In this document: one piece after another, positions 17,530 through 27,734 of the stretch
Layout of the letters: each line of letters opens with the position of its first letter
How positions within the stretch are numbered: position 1 is the stretch's first letter
Source: Pseudoalteromonas sp. Z1A8
Lineage (GTDB): Bacteria > Pseudomonadota > Gammaproteobacteria > Enterobacterales > Alteromonadaceae
DNA: 64,000 nt
Assembly: GCF_011378855.1 (NCBI RefSeq)
Contig: NZ_WTLB01000015.1
Coordinates: forward strand, 21,988 to 85,987
Reading direction: 5' to 3'
The notes under the pieces: model-generated
What the model was told of the DNA's origin: nothing
Database searches by the model: none
Seen by the model: only the letters and a program-made list of their open reading frames with translations
Made by a program: the position numbers and the translations under genes

Positions 17530-18279
17530 TTAAAGTCTGTCAGTAATATTTCGTACTAAGTCAGAATCTACAAATTGAGTAATAAGTGCAGCGCCCCACG
17601 CATAGCCACGCTGTATTGGGTAGCCTTTAAAAATCCAGCGCTTACGCACGTGATTAAAATGTTCTAGGTAGTCTTGTTTAGATTGTGGCAAAGGTTGATC
17701 GCCTAGTTTATTCCATGCTTTATATACGCCCGACATATCAGAGCCTCGCATAAAGCGTTGCAACCAACGCGGAAAACGCGAAAAGCTAATGGTTGACTGA
17801 AAATCAATAAAATAAGGTTTACCGTCTGCGCCGCATAAAATATTACCCATATTACGTAAGTCTAAATGCACGATGCCTTTGCGGTGCATTTTTGCTACTT
17901 GGCGCTCAAGCTCGCTAAAAAAGTTAACAGGTAGTGTTTTGTCTTCATGAATTAAAGAGCGCAGTGGCGTGCCTTCAATATAGTTATAAGCCACAGCTAT
18001 CGGCGATAACCTACAAAAGCGATTAGCAACAGCGTCAAGCTCAGCTAATCGGCTCAATCCTTTATATTCTTGATTTACAGATAGTCGCGCAAATGTTTTG
18101 CGAATAAGCCACGGGCTTTGGCTAAAATCTTTAACGATTAAATCAAATTCATCATCTTTATATCGATACACAATCGCGTTAGCAAAACGCCCCTTATGAA
18201 CAACACTTAAGTGATGTTGCATAAAAGTATGTTCTGGATATTGCTGCTGTAATTGTACTAACAAATTATTTTCAATCAT
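17530..18279 (-). CDS. Protein kinase-like (lipopolysaccharide/sugar kinase-type) protein
   Basis: 249 residues with a kinase fold. Lys50 sits where the ATP-binding lysine is expected; the catalytic loop reads HLDLRNMGN (138-146, Asp140 and Asn146 present); the metal-binding motif is DFQ (159-161) instead of DFG. This pattern fits small bacterial kinases related to KdkA/RIO-like enzymes that phosphorylate LPS core sugars or similar small substrates. The basic C-terminal part could sit near the membrane. The substrate cannot be named. It is a single-gene unit. Confidence 0.75.
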   Translation of the reverse strand: MIENNLLVQLQQQYPEHTFMQHHLSVVHKGRFANAIVYRYKDDEFDLIVKDFSQSPWLIRKTFARLSVNQEYKGLSRLAELDAVANRFCRLSPIAVAYNYIEGTPLRSLIHEDKTLPVNFFSELERQVAKMHRKGIVHLDLRNMGNILCGADGKPYFIDFQSTISFSRFPRWLQRFMRGSDMSGVYKAWNKLGDQPLPQSKQDYLEHFNHVRKRWIFKGYPIQRGYAWGAALITQFVDSDLVRNITDRL

Positions 18280-18412
18280 AACAAACCTAACAAGATGATA
18301 ACACTAATTGCCTAGGCAACTATATTACCAAAATTAGATTCTACGCACAATCAGATCAGCTAATTTGCACGCTAACTTTCTATTGAAACAGTATCGCTAT
18401 TTTATTGATAAT

Positions 18413-18901
18413 CTATTTGTGAGGGGCTACTTCGGGTAATGAATCGAGGTTATTTATAGCTTTGAAGAGTAAGTCTATTATTTGGTTTTTTTCAGGTTCT
18501 GAAAAACCACTTAATGCTTGAGCATATACTTCATTTACTACTGGCATTATTTCTGGACAAAGGACTTTACCTTTTTCACTTAAACACAAAATAGTTGAGC
18601 GCTTATCAAGCTCACATTGTGTTTTAATAATGAGCCCCTTTTCTTCAAGCCTATTTAGTAAACGGCTCATAGCGCCACGATCGTAAACCATATACTCACA
18701 TAATCCAGCAAGCGTATTAACCGACTTTCTCGCAAGTAGTACTACCACAATATATTGCGCTGACGTTAAATCCATAGGGAGTAATTTAGCATCGACATGA
18801 GTGGCTAATCTCGAACGTAAAAAAGACACTAAACGCCCCAAGTCTTGCTCTGGTGCCAGTTCTTCTCGAGTGCAGTGTTTAATTGATGGCATATTTTTCA
18901 T
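18413..18901 (-). CDS. MarR-family transcriptional regulator
   Basis: 162 residues with the winged-helix core at about 40-130: TSAQYIVVVLLA, then the recognition helix YDRGAMSRLLNRLEEKGLI and the wing CELDKRSTILCLSEKG. MarR proteins bind palindromes as dimers and are released by small aromatic ligands or oxidation. No obvious efflux pump or target gene is adjacent, so the regulon is unknown. Confidence 0.9.
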   Translation of the reverse strand: MKNMPSIKHCTREELAPEQDLGRLVSFLRSRLATHVDAKLLPMDLTSAQYIVVVLLARKSVNTLAGLCEYMVYDRGAMSRLLNRLEEKGLIIKTQCELDKRSTILCLSEKGKVLCPEIMPVVNEVYAQALSGFSEPEKNQIIDLLFKAINNLDSLPEVAPHK

Positions 18902-19001
18902 GGCTATTTCACTATAGTAGATATATTTGCATGCAGATAGACCTTAGCAAATACAAAAAATTCAATAATTTTTATAAAAATTAAACAGCTAAAACTAAGC
19001 C

Positions 19002-19034
19002 AAAAAATAAAGCCGCAATCTGCGGCTTTATTTT
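19002..19034 (-). terminator. Intrinsic terminator of the Cache chemoreceptor
   Basis: A 14-bp stem AAAATAAAGCCGCA / TGCGGCTTTATTTT around a 3-base loop, with T tracts on the minus-strand side, 19 bases after the stop at 19053. Confidence 0.87.
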
Positions 19035-19052
19035 ATATAGCTTTAAGCTTTG

Positions 19053-20720
19053 TTAAATTTTAAACTGCCCAACAAGCTGGCCTAAGTTCTCGCCACGAGC
19101 AGCCAAATGCTGACCTACTGTAGAGGTGGTTTTGCTTGAAATAGTTAACTCATTAACTATTTCTTGAATGGCGAATACATTACGGTTTATTTCTTCTGTA
19201 ACGCTACTTTGTTCCAGTGCTGCAGTCGCAATTTGCGTACTCATATCGTTAATTGATCTAACCGAGCTTGTTACTGCACCTAAACTTTCTGAAATAGCAC
19301 GAGACGATTCAACTGAGCGGTTACAGCTATTTTGACTCGCTTGCATTGCGGCTACTGCATCTGATACTAAATTATGTAGCTCGCTCAACATTTCACTAAT
19401 CTCTAGCGTACTAACTTGAGTACGACTAGCTAAACTTCTTACTTCATCAGCAACAACTGCAAACCCCCGGCCTTGTTCGCCCGCTCGCGCAGCCTCTATT
19501 GCAGCATTGAGTGCAAGTAAGTTTGTTTGCTCAGCAATTCCGCCTATTACACTTAGTACGCTATTAATTTTTTTAGATTGATCACTTAGTGAATCAACTT
19601 GTTTAGCGGCTAAGTTTATCTCGCCCATTAAGTTAGATACTTCACTGAGTGAAATATCAACACACTCTTGCGCTTTAGCAACTTCTTGCGTTGCCGCTTG
19701 GGTTGACTCTGCCACTTGGTTCGTATTTTGTGCCACCTCATGAGAAGTAGCCGACATTTCGGTAATTGCTGTCGCGACCAAGTCTGTTTCGTGATTATGA
19801 TTAAGTAGTTTGTCTTCAATTAATCGTGTTTGTGTATTTATATCACCAGAAGCTGTTTTCACATCGTGTGTTACATCAACCACATTAGCAATAATGCCAT
19901 GTAACTTACTTACGAACATATTGAATGCTTCGCCAAGTTGGCCTATTTCATCGTTAGTATCAATATCTAAACGCTTAGTTAAATCGCCTTCGCCTTTGGC
20001 AATATCGTCAAGGCTTTGCGCCATACGCTGTATTGGTTTTACCATTGTATTTGCGGCAATTAACGCACATATAATTGTTAAAACAACCCAAAATAAAGCA
20101 ATTAATAATAATGTCATTACTTTATCATTCATGTGTTCTTGCATTGTCGTTTGGTATTTAACTAATTCGGCGTCTATATCATCCATATATGCGCCAGTGC
20201 CAATCATCCAGTTTGTGCCGGGGATCATTGCTGCGTAGCCCATTTTTTCAACTAGACCTGTCGTGTTTGGTTTTTGAAAATGATAGTTAAAAGCCCCGCC
20301 GCCTTTTCTTGCTTGCTCCAGTAAACCTACTATGATTTTTTTACCGTTAGGGTCTGTCATCCCTATTTTGTTTTGCCCTTCAATAGCATCACCTAATAAT
20401 GCATGAAAAACACTAACGCCATTTGTATCATATATAAAAAAGTAACCACCTTGGCCAAACGTCAAGTCTCTTAAAGCGTTTTTAGCATCCTGCTCAGAGC
20501 CACTCGCTAATTGATAGCGAACAATTTTGCTAGCAATTTCAATTTCGGTGCTTAATAGCGTTTGTTTGTCACTTATTAACTTAGTTTGAAATGCTTCAAA
20601 ATTTTGCTGCTGATTTTTATTCTCTAAATAATAAGAGCTCAGCATTAAACTGATCAAAAGTAGCATTAAGGGCAAAATAGCTAACAACAACAGTTTGTTT
20701 TTCAAGCTTAAATTACTCAT
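19053..20720 (-). CDS. Methyl-accepting chemotaxis protein with single Cache sensor
   Basis: 555 residues. Membrane segment 1 (about 10-30), a periplasmic single Cache domain (about 35-190; [20 protein letters not shown] and [16 protein letters not shown] are typical sCache_2 motifs), membrane segment 2 (about 200-222), HAMP, then the signalling hairpin with the [20 protein letters not shown] tip. sCache_2 receptors often bind short organic acids. The start MSNLSLKN at 20720 is preferred because GGAG lies five bases before it; an earlier in-frame ATG at 20765 has no ribosome binding site. Divergent from pelA. Confidence 0.93.
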   Translation of the reverse strand: MSNLSLKNKLLLLAILPLMLLLISLMLSSYYLENKNQQQNFEAFQTKLISDKQTLLSTEIEIASKIVRYQLASGSEQDAKNALRDLTFGQGGYFFIYDTNGVSVFHALLGDAIEGQNKIGMTDPNGKKIIVGLLEQARKGGGAFNYHFQKPNTTGLVEKMGYAAMIPGTNWMIGTGAYMDDIDAELVKYQTTMQEHMNDKVMTLLLIALFWVVLTIICALIAANTMVKPIQRMAQSLDDIAKGEGDLTKRLDIDTNDEIGQLGEAFNMFVSKLHGIIANVVDVTHDVKTASGDINTQTRLIEDKLLNHNHETDLVATAITEMSATSHEVAQNTNQVAESTQAATQEVAKAQECVDISLSEVSNLMGEINLAAKQVDSLSDQSKKINSVLSVIGGIAEQTNLLALNAAIEAARAGEQGRGFAVVADEVRSLASRTQVSTLEISEMLSELHNLVSDAVAAMQASQNSCNRSVESSRAISESLGAVTSSVRSINDMSTQIATAALEQSSVTEEINRNVFAIQEIVNELTISSKTTSTVGQHLAARGENLGQLVGQFKI

Positions 20721-21211
20721 TGTTTCTCCGGGGTGTATAAATGCACATATAGCGACAATAGCCAAAAAATAAATTACGACTGTTTACATCGTTTTATTGG
20801 GGTTTAAAAGCATAGTAATAAAAACAAAATTAGTGGGAGTAAACTCGTATCATGCTCAATTGGCAGATATTATAGTCGCAAGGTAGGTATTTTGACACTA
20901 AAAACACAGAGACCTTCGTATTAATTAATGTATAATTTGCCGCCCTTTCATAAGAGATTTAAAATTCTAATGACTGGATTGATCTAAACTTCATTTGATC
21001 GCGTATTAAAGCGGCTAATTAATCCCTATGTAATGAGTTAGCGCATTACTCATGTTAGTATAGATTTTAGGTTCATATAAATAATGAACATATAGATATT
21101 AATATTTTATTAACATATAATAAGCCTATATCACTAACACAAAATAACTAGAATAAAATCGGAACGCATCACTTTGAATCACAGTTATAATCTTATAAAA
21201 ATGAATTATTA
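20721..21211. other. Intergenic region upstream of the pel operon, 491 bp
   Basis: Must hold promoters for both the chemoreceptor and pelA. It is strongly AT-rich from 21060 on. TTGACA at 20892 and TATAAT at 20931 are both good boxes but 33 bases apart, too far to be one promoter. A 24-bp inverted repeat lies at 21030-21053. pelA lacks a good Shine-Dalgarno sequence and is preceded by a three-codon frame (ATG at 21201, Met-Asn-Tyr-stop) whose stop overlaps the pelA ATG. Confidence 0.55.
21030..21053. promoter_or_regulatory. Candidate operator palindrome upstream of pelA
   Basis: GTAATG (21030-21035) pairs with CATTAC (21044-21049), and ATGAGT (21033-21038) with ACTCAT (21048-21053), giving two overlapping inverted repeats about 160-180 bases before pelA. 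It may be a regulator site for the pel operon; the regulator is unknown. Confidence 0.35.
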
Positions 21212-23920
21212 ATGAAATATATTTTATACCTTGTATTTTTAGTATCTGCACACGTTCTCGCAACGCCTGTAAATAATAGTATTGCTTTTTACTACTCGGC
21301 ACCTATGCCATTAGCCGAAATGACTTTTTACTCTCGCGTTGTCGTCCAGCCTGAACTTGTCACCGAGCACGAGCTTAATTGGTTTAAAAAACGAAACATT
21401 GCCGTTTACGCTTATTTAAGTGTGGGTGAATCGTTTAATAAAAGTGAGTCTTCACTTTCAGTCAATCCTAACTGGAATAGCCATATTGCCGATTTAACAT
21501 CTACGCATTGGCAACAACAAATGCAAGATAGCGCAGCTACTTTAAAAGCACGTGGTTTCAGTGGTTTATTTTTAGATACGCTAGACAGCTATCAACTTTT
21601 AGATGACAAGCACAGTAAATCAGATCAACAAGGTGGCTTAGTCGCGATTATAAAAAACCTCTCTGGTACATTTAATAAGCATCTTATTCTTAACCGAGGC
21701 TTTGAGTTATTACCAAAGTTAACGGGTCTAGCTAACGACTTAGTTGCTGAGGGCTTATTTAGCCACTATAGCCCAACCGATAATAGCTATAAATTAACCA
21801 CAGAGAACGATCAAGCTTGGCTAAGCGCACAATTAAAAACAGCACAAAACTTAGGTTTTAAAGTACAAGTTATTGATTATGCACAGCCTGACAACCGCCT
21901 TGTGATGGCACAAAAAATAAAACAAGCTGGCTTTACTCCTTGGGTAACAGATGGGCACTTACAAACATGGGGTACATCAACCATATCCCCAGTACCAAGG
22001 CGCATCCTAATTCCGTACAATAGTAATGTAAAACCACTCATTTACACTACCGTACATTTAAAGCTTGCGACCATGATTGAGTATTTAGGATATATTCCTG
22101 ATTATGTTGATGTAGCTAAACGAGATTTACCGTTAGTAGATCCAAGTTTACATGCTGGTATTATTTCATGGACAAACAGCGATGCTTTTTACACCCCAAC
22201 TATTACTAATTGGTTGGAAAGTAACTTAGGCGTTGTACCTGAGCTCATTATGGGTGAGCTACCGCAATCAACGAAACTATTACTTAACCTTGGTATTGAA
22301 GCGCTTAGCGTATTGCCTCCAGGCCCTTATGAACTTAATCATTTTACTACATGGCTAAAAGGCGAAGCGACAACATCGCCTGCGATAATTAAGCCCTACT
22401 TACTGAAATTAGCAACTGATGCCACCCCGCTTATCAATATAAAAGCGGCTGATGGAACTATAATAGTGCAGAGTACTAAAACAAAATATGGCGCGGTTGT
22501 TGTTGCACCTTGGCTTATAGATACCTTGCCAATGGAAGGTAGTAAATGGGTTATTGACCCACGTACACTACTCACCAAAGCAATGGGACTACCTCCGATT
22601 CTAGTGCCTGATACCACAACTGAAAGCGGTAGGCGTATGCTAACGCTGCATATAGATGGCGATGGTTTCACAAGCCCAGCACATTACGCAGGTAAACCCT
22701 ATTCTGCAGAAGTGATTCGCGATGAAATAATTAAACGCTACAAACTCCCTTTGACTTCATCGGTTATTCAAGCTGATATTGAAAAAAGTGGCTTACATTC
22801 AAAACAAAGTGCCAAGCTTGAAGGTATAGCGCGCAGTATTTTTAATTTGCCTTATGTAGAAATTGCTTCACATACTTATAGTCACCCTTATTTTTGGACT
22901 GCGTTATCTGGCCTTAGAATAGTAGATAAAGATGAAGTAGATTATGGCTTTCATCTTGATGTACCTGGCTACAACAAAATAAGCTTAAAAAAAGAAATCA
23001 CCGATTCAATAAAGTATATTGATGAAAACCTGACACCAAAAAATAAAAAAACAGTGATGATGTTGTGGTCAGGAGATGCAACTCCTGGCCCTAAAGCGCT
23101 TGAATTGGCTCGCGATGCTGGTGTGTTAAACGTCAACGGTGGTAATACAGATGTAAATGCCGATAACCCAAGCCTTACGCATGTATCTCCAATAGGCAGA
23201 CCGGAGCGCGATTTGCTGTATCAAATTTATGCCCCCATATTAAATGAAAACGTATATACAGACTTATGGCATGGGCCTTATTACGGTTTTAGGCGCTTAA
23301 CCGAAACGTTTGAAATAACAGAAAAACCATATAGATTAAAACCATACACTATTTATTTTCATTTTTACTCAGGTGAAATCCCTGCGGGACTAGACGCACT
23401 AAAACATAATATAGATTATGTTTTAGCAAGACCAAATACACCGGTACATCTGAGCCATTACGCAAAAGTAGCAAAAGACTTTTACTTTTCTGCGCTAGCA
23501 AAAAACAGTAATAATGAATGGTTATTTAGCTCAAAATACATTCGTACTTTACGAATTCCTACTGATTTTGACAGGCCAAATATTGCCCAAAGTGAAGGTA
23601 TCTCAGGCGTCACCAAAAAAGGTGACTACATACACATTATTAATAACGTAGCTCGTCTTAGCTTTGATCACAGTCAAAATAGTAAAAAACCTTATTTAGC
23701 GTCTGCAAATGTTGTTATTGATAACTGGCAAGTTAACGGACCTGTTAGCTTTAAAGCGTGGGTACCTGCTTCACTTGATTTAATAAATGCACGTTCTTGC
23801 GAGTTTGTATCTAGTTTGGGAGAGCGCTTTAAAGGTATTACACGCGCTAATGTGACGCACTTTAATCTGCCAAAAGGTCAATTTTATGGCTATCTTAACT
23901 GCAATGGAGTCGCTCGATAA
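21212..23920 (+). CDS. pelA: Pel polysaccharide periplasmic hydrolase/deacetylase PelA
   Basis: 902 residues with a signal peptide (1-18). The N-terminal TIM-barrel hydrolase (about 22-265, GH166/TM1410 type) has LFLDTLDSY with Asp122 and Glu180 in LVAEGLF as likely catalytic acids. A Rossmann-like middle follows (265-465). The deacetylase domain has a metal site of the HIDGDG type (Asp482/Asp484) and HTYSH (His554, His558). The C-terminal part is a beta-rich domain. PelA partly deacetylates and trims the Pel chain in the periplasm. First gene of the operon; its stop overlaps the pelB start by one base. Confidence 0.95.
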   Translation: MKYILYLVFLVSAHVLATPVNNSIAFYYSAPMPLAEMTFYSRVVVQPELVTEHELNWFKKRNIAVYAYLSVGESFNKSESSLSVNPNWNSHIADLTSTHWQQQMQDSAATLKARGFSGLFLDTLDSYQLLDDKHSKSDQQGGLVAIIKNLSGTFNKHLILNRGFELLPKLTGLANDLVAEGLFSHYSPTDNSYKLTTENDQAWLSAQLKTAQNLGFKVQVIDYAQPDNRLVMAQKIKQAGFTPWVTDGHLQTWGTSTISPVPRRILIPYNSNVKPLIYTTVHLKLATMIEYLGYIPDYVDVAKRDLPLVDPSLHAGIISWTNSDAFYTPTITNWLESNLGVVPELIMGELPQSTKLLLNLGIEALSVLPPGPYELNHFTTWLKGEATTSPAIIKPYLLKLATDATPLINIKAADGTIIVQSTKTKYGAVVVAPWLIDTLPMEGSKWVIDPRTLLTKAMGLPPILVPDTTTESGRRMLTLHIDGDGFTSPAHYAGKPYSAEVIRDEIIKRYKLPLTSSVIQADIEKSGLHSKQSAKLEGIARSIFNLPYVEIASHTYSHPYFWTALSGLRIVDKDEVDYGFHLDVPGYNKISLKKEITDSIKYIDENLTPKNKKTVMMLWSGDATPGPKALELARDAGVLNVNGGNTDVNADNPSLTHVSPIGRPERDLLYQIYAPILNENVYTDLWHGPYYGFRRLTETFEITEKPYRLKPYTIYFHFYSGEIPAGLDALKHNIDYVLARPNTPVHLSHYAKVAKDFYFSALAKNSNNEWLFSSKYIRTLRIPTDFDRPNIAQSEGISGVTKKGDYIHIINNVARLSFDHSQNSKKPYLASANVVIDNWQVNGPVSFKAWVPASLDLINARSCEFVSSLGERFKGITRANVTHFNLPKGQFYGYLNCNGVAR

Positions 23921-26900
23921 TGAATGCTAAAAAGCGCCCTCAGTTAATTTCTGTAAAAACAATATTAGCGATATTAGCTGTAAGTTGTTTTGCACTATAT
24001 GCGTTATTTCCTCATACCTTATTTTTTGAAGATGATGCACTTTCACAAGATTATACTTTTGAAAAATCGTATCTTAATGCAGCGCTTAACACAGAGCCAA
24101 ATAACGAAAAGCTACGCGCAAAATTGGTTGAACTACATATAGGACTTAGCGAGTATTCACAAGCGACTAACGAGCTTGAAAAACTACCAAGAGGTGAGCG
24201 CAAAGCAACTCTTGAAATAAAGCTGCTTTACTCATTATGGCTAGCAAGCGGCGCTAAAGTTGACGATCGCTTTGAAGAGTTATCTTTAAAAATAGGTGCC
24301 CATAAAAACTGGAACGAACAAATACTAACTATTGCAAAAGCCGTTGGGTTAAACGCCAAAATTGCTCAGTATTATCAAAAAAATAAGCAACCTCTCCTTG
24401 CAGCCGATTACTGGTTAAGCGCAGGCGAACCAGCCAAAGCACTCGATATTTATAAAGCAAACATAAATGCTGACATTGCAGTCAAAGCGATTAAAACGGC
24501 ACTTGGTGCAAATAATCCGATACAAGCTTACGCCTGGTGGAAAACCTATGGTGATAAAACCAATATTAAGCGTACGCTTTATTTAGCTAACTTAGCTGGC
24601 AACACAGAGGATGCAGCTCAAGCAATTGAAAACTTATTAAAGAGCGATCCAAATAACACCGACTACTTAACAAAAGCCATGCACCTGCGTTTAGCTAATG
24701 GAAATGCAAAAGGGGCAGAGCAATTACTCGCCAAACTATTACTACAAACCCCAAATGACAAAGAGCTACACTTACTAAATTGGAAAATAAAGCGCTGGCA
24801 GAACAAGCCTAAAGAAGCGCTTAAAGAGTTTAAATGGCTAATGTCGAACAGAGCTGTAACCCCAGCAATGCTTACTGACAGTGTTAATGACGCTGCGGCA
24901 TTATATTTATACCAAGACGCCAACGATATATATGCATACAAAGCACAAAACCGACAATTAAAAGGCAACGGCTTTGCTAAGTGGATGCAAACAAACGAAT
25001 TTATAGGCAACACAAAACAAGAACTTAGTAATATTGACCGTTTTGAACAAATAAATGGTAAGAGTGCATTATCACAATATTGGAAAGCGAAAGTACTTCA
25101 CGATTCCGGAAATTTAAAAGCACTAAGAGCTTTATGGCCTAAATATAAAGGACCTAAAAATGAAGAAGACTTACTTTGGATGGCTCGTGCTTTTTGGCTT
25201 AAAGATGACTTTAAAACGGCATTGTCTATTTTAAAAAACAAACAACAAAGTACTGATGGAGAATTTTGGACCGCACGAGTAGATATGGCGATGCGTGTTC
25301 AAGATAAAAAAGATGAACTTTATGCTTTTGAACAATTAAAAGAAATCAGCACACTAAGCGTTGGCGATATGCTTCACTATCAACAATTAAAGTTTGAAGA
25401 TGATCCTAAGGGCTTACTAAACTATTTATGGCAACAATCACCACTTCAGCCTAGGCAACTTATTAAAATTGCACTACTAAGCACACAAGTAAATGATGCT
25501 AAATCGGTTGCGCGCATTCATAAAGAGCTTGAAAAGCAACGCTACAATAAAGCCCTCTACCCTGCTTGGCTAATTCTTTCAAATTGGTATCAAAATCAGA
25601 GTGATCTAAATGCGACTTACACCACATTAAATCGTGCAGCAAAACTAAGTGAGTACAATCCTGATGTAGTACTTGCACAAGGTTGGTTAGCGCTGCAAAT
25701 GCACGACACCGTAATGATTAGCCGTATTTTAACTCGCTATTCGGACAGCGATCCTACCTATGCGTGGACGCAATTATTAGCTAGCCTATCTATTTATGAA
25801 AAATCATATAACAGTGCTTACTTTTATTTACGAAAACTAGCTGTTGCAGATCCTAGTGACTTAACAACACTGGTTAACTTAGCCGATGTAATGAAGCAGC
25901 TTGGTTATTATGCGAATGCTGCCGAGCTAAATCACTATTTATTACAGTATTTACCTAAAGATAAATACGCATACAGAGGCCTAATGTACCGCTGGGCAGG
26001 TGCAATGGCAGTTCCTCATTTAATGCAGTTAAACATCATGGATGAGCTTGCGCCCGACACTATTGGTGAGCCTCAAGCAAACTGGTGGTTAGCACGCCGA
26101 GCTGCACAAAAGTTAGAACCTTGGCAAAAACTACAACTTTATATGACCAACGGCGAATTCAATAAAGCGAAACAACTAATAGCCGAAGGTTCACTAAGCA
26201 AATTAGATGAGCTAAACGCTCTACTCTATTTGAAGCAGCCATACGCAACAATGCAGCGTTGGTATGAAGAGCTGACTGGTGAGCTTGACGAATCACAACT
26301 GAGTTTACTCAGAAATGCACGCGCATCCTACTTTAGAGCGCTTGAAATAAACCTATCGCCAGAGGCTGGTTTAAACAGCAGCCAGTACGATGTGAACGTT
26401 TATTTTCCTTATGCTAGTGGGCAATGGAAATTAAGTTTAAGTAATCAGCAAAATCTTGATAACAACGGGTTGCTGTTTGCGATAGAAGATAAAATGACAT
26501 TTGGTCGTTGGTATTTTGATGCAAAAATAGATTCTCACCAAGGCAGCTTAGTCAGCCGCCAAGGTCTTAGTCTTGATTCTCGTTATCAATGGGATTCTCG
26601 TACTCAGGTAGGTTTAAAACTTGAATATAATGTTGAAAACCGCCAATCAGAAGCGCTACTTAGTTATGCTCAGCTAGATAAAGCCACGGCCTATGTTAAC
26701 TACAACATTGATAATAGACAAAATGTGCAGCTTTCGGCAGCCGCTATGTCTTTTTCTCGAAGAGACGATGGTAGTTCACTCATTAATGGCCAAGAATATA
26801 ACGCGCGTTATCAGTACAGCATTTTAAAAGATCGCCCAATTTGGAACGCTTACTTTAGTGCGCAATGGCAAGACTTTGAGCACGTAAATGCACTTATCAA

Positions 26901-27204
26901 TACCGCAAGCACTAACCCTTTGGCTATAGATATTCAGCCATTTAGACGCTTTGCACTAGGCACCTCATTTGCCTCAACGGGTTCATTAGAGCCGCCTTAT
27001 TTAGGCGCAAACCCTTCGTGGTTATTTGATATAAGTACTGGCTATCAAACACTTAACGATACAGTAGATGTATCTGTTTCAAGTGGTGCTGGTTGGTCTG
27101 TACTAGGCGATGATTTATTTAAATTACAGCTGGGTTACCAAAGTAGTAATAAAGTGGGTAACTCAGATACACAATTACAATTAGGTTATTACGTACATTT
27201 TTAA
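23920..27204 (+). CDS. pelB: Pel export scaffold and outer-membrane porin PelB
   Basis: 1094 residues; Pseudomonas PelB is about 1190. One N-terminal membrane anchor (about 13-31) is followed by a long array of tetratricopeptide-like helical pairs (about 60-800) and a C-terminal beta-barrel (about 830-1094) ending in phenylalanine, as outer-membrane barrels do. The TPR part binds PelA and guides the polymer across the periplasm; the barrel with PelC exports it. Overlaps pelA by one base and the first possible pelC start by one base. Confidence 0.93.
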   Translation: MNAKKRPQLISVKTILAILAVSCFALYALFPHTLFFEDDALSQDYTFEKSYLNAALNTEPNNEKLRAKLVELHIGLSEYSQATNELEKLPRGERKATLEIKLLYSLWLASGAKVDDRFEELSLKIGAHKNWNEQILTIAKAVGLNAKIAQYYQKNKQPLLAADYWLSAGEPAKALDIYKANINADIAVKAIKTALGANNPIQAYAWWKTYGDKTNIKRTLYLANLAGNTEDAAQAIENLLKSDPNNTDYLTKAMHLRLANGNAKGAEQLLAKLLLQTPNDKELHLLNWKIKRWQNKPKEALKEFKWLMSNRAVTPAMLTDSVNDAAALYLYQDANDIYAYKAQNRQLKGNGFAKWMQTNEFIGNTKQELSNIDRFEQINGKSALSQYWKAKVLHDSGNLKALRALWPKYKGPKNEEDLLWMARAFWLKDDFKTALSILKNKQQSTDGEFWTARVDMAMRVQDKKDELYAFEQLKEISTLSVGDMLHYQQLKFEDDPKGLLNYLWQQSPLQPRQLIKIALLSTQVNDAKSVARIHKELEKQRYNKALYPAWLILSNWYQNQSDLNATYTTLNRAAKLSEYNPDVVLAQGWLALQMHDTVMISRILTRYSDSDPTYAWTQLLASLSIYEKSYNSAYFYLRKLAVADPSDLTTLVNLADVMKQLGYYANAAELNHYLLQYLPKDKYAYRGLMYRWAGAMAVPHLMQLNIMDELAPDTIGEPQANWWLARRAAQKLEPWQKLQLYMTNGEFNKAKQLIAEGSLSKLDELNALLYLKQPYATMQRWYEELTGELDESQLSLLRNARASYFRALEINLSPEAGLNSSQYDVNVYFPYASGQWKLSLSNQQNLDNNGLLFAIEDKMTFGRWYFDAKIDSHQGSLVSRQGLSLDSRYQWDSRTQVGLKLEYNVENRQSEALLSYAQLDKATAYVNYNIDNRQNVQLSAAAMSFSRRDDGSSLINGQEYNARYQYSILKDRPIWNAYFSAQWQDFEHVNALINTASTNPLAIDIQPFRRFALGTSFASTGSLEPPYLGANPSWLFDISTGYQTLNDTVDVSVSSGAGWSVLGDDLFKLQLGYQSSNKVGNSDTQLQLGYYVHF

Positions 27205-27218
27205 TGTTAGGAGAGAGT

Positions 27219-27734
27219 ATGTTTCGTTTAATTATACCGTGTTTGGTATTACTATTATCTGCTTGTACCACCAGTAGAGTTGCTGATGATGTAGAGCTTA
27301 GCCCTTCAAAAACAGTGGCACTTATGCCACTAGTTAACCATGCTCAAACACCGCTTGCTGGTGAACGTGCTGAAGATATTTTAGCCAGTATTTGGCAGCA
27401 AAATAAATTGCCAACTCTTATACGCGCTCCTCGCGTAAACAGCAAAGAGCTTCCACCACTGGACGATCAATACCGTTTAGACAATGCTATGCAATGGTTA
27501 AGCACTCAACAAGCTGACTATGTACTAACAGGCAGCATTGAAGAGTGGCGCTATAAAGCAGGCCTTGATGGAGAACCAGTTGTTGCACTGACATTATCAC
27601 TTACTGTAAACGGGCAAACAACGCCGATTTGGACGGGTACTATTGCTAAAAGTGGTTGGGGTCGCGATAGCATTGCAGCAACAGCACAAGATGTGATTGC
27701 CGATTTAATTTCTTATATAGAGGTTAGTGAGTGA
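27219..27734 (+). CDS. pelC: Pel outer-membrane lipoprotein PelC
   Basis: 171 residues, close to the 172 of Pseudomonas PelC. The signal peptide ends in the lipobox LSAC with lipidated Cys16. In Pseudomonas, PelC forms a 12-mer ring under the PelB barrel that funnels the cationic polymer. The start at 27219 is chosen since AGGAG lies five bases ahead; an in-frame ATG at 27204 overlaps the pelB stop (TAATG) but lacks a ribosome binding site and would lengthen the signal peptide by five residues. Confidence 0.9.
   Translation: MFRLIIPCLVLLLSACTTSRVADDVELSPSKTVALMPLVNHAQTPLAGERAEDILASIWQQNKLPTLIRAPRVNSKELPPLDDQYRLDNAMQWLSTQQADYVLTGSIEEWRYKAGLDGEPVVALTLSLTVNGQTTPIWTGTIAKSGWGRDSIAATAQDVIADLISYIEVSE

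Noticed and set aside
20892..20936. TTGACA and TATAAT as one promoter for pelA
   Set aside because: The boxes are 33 bases apart; sigma-70 promoters need about 16-19.
20940..21211. c-di-GMP riboswitch upstream of pelA
   Set aside because: No GEMM-type conserved loops or stem arrangement could be found.
24663..25013. 116-residue minus-strand frame inside pelB
   Set aside because: Cys- and Leu-rich shadow of the TPR region; pelB is intact across it.
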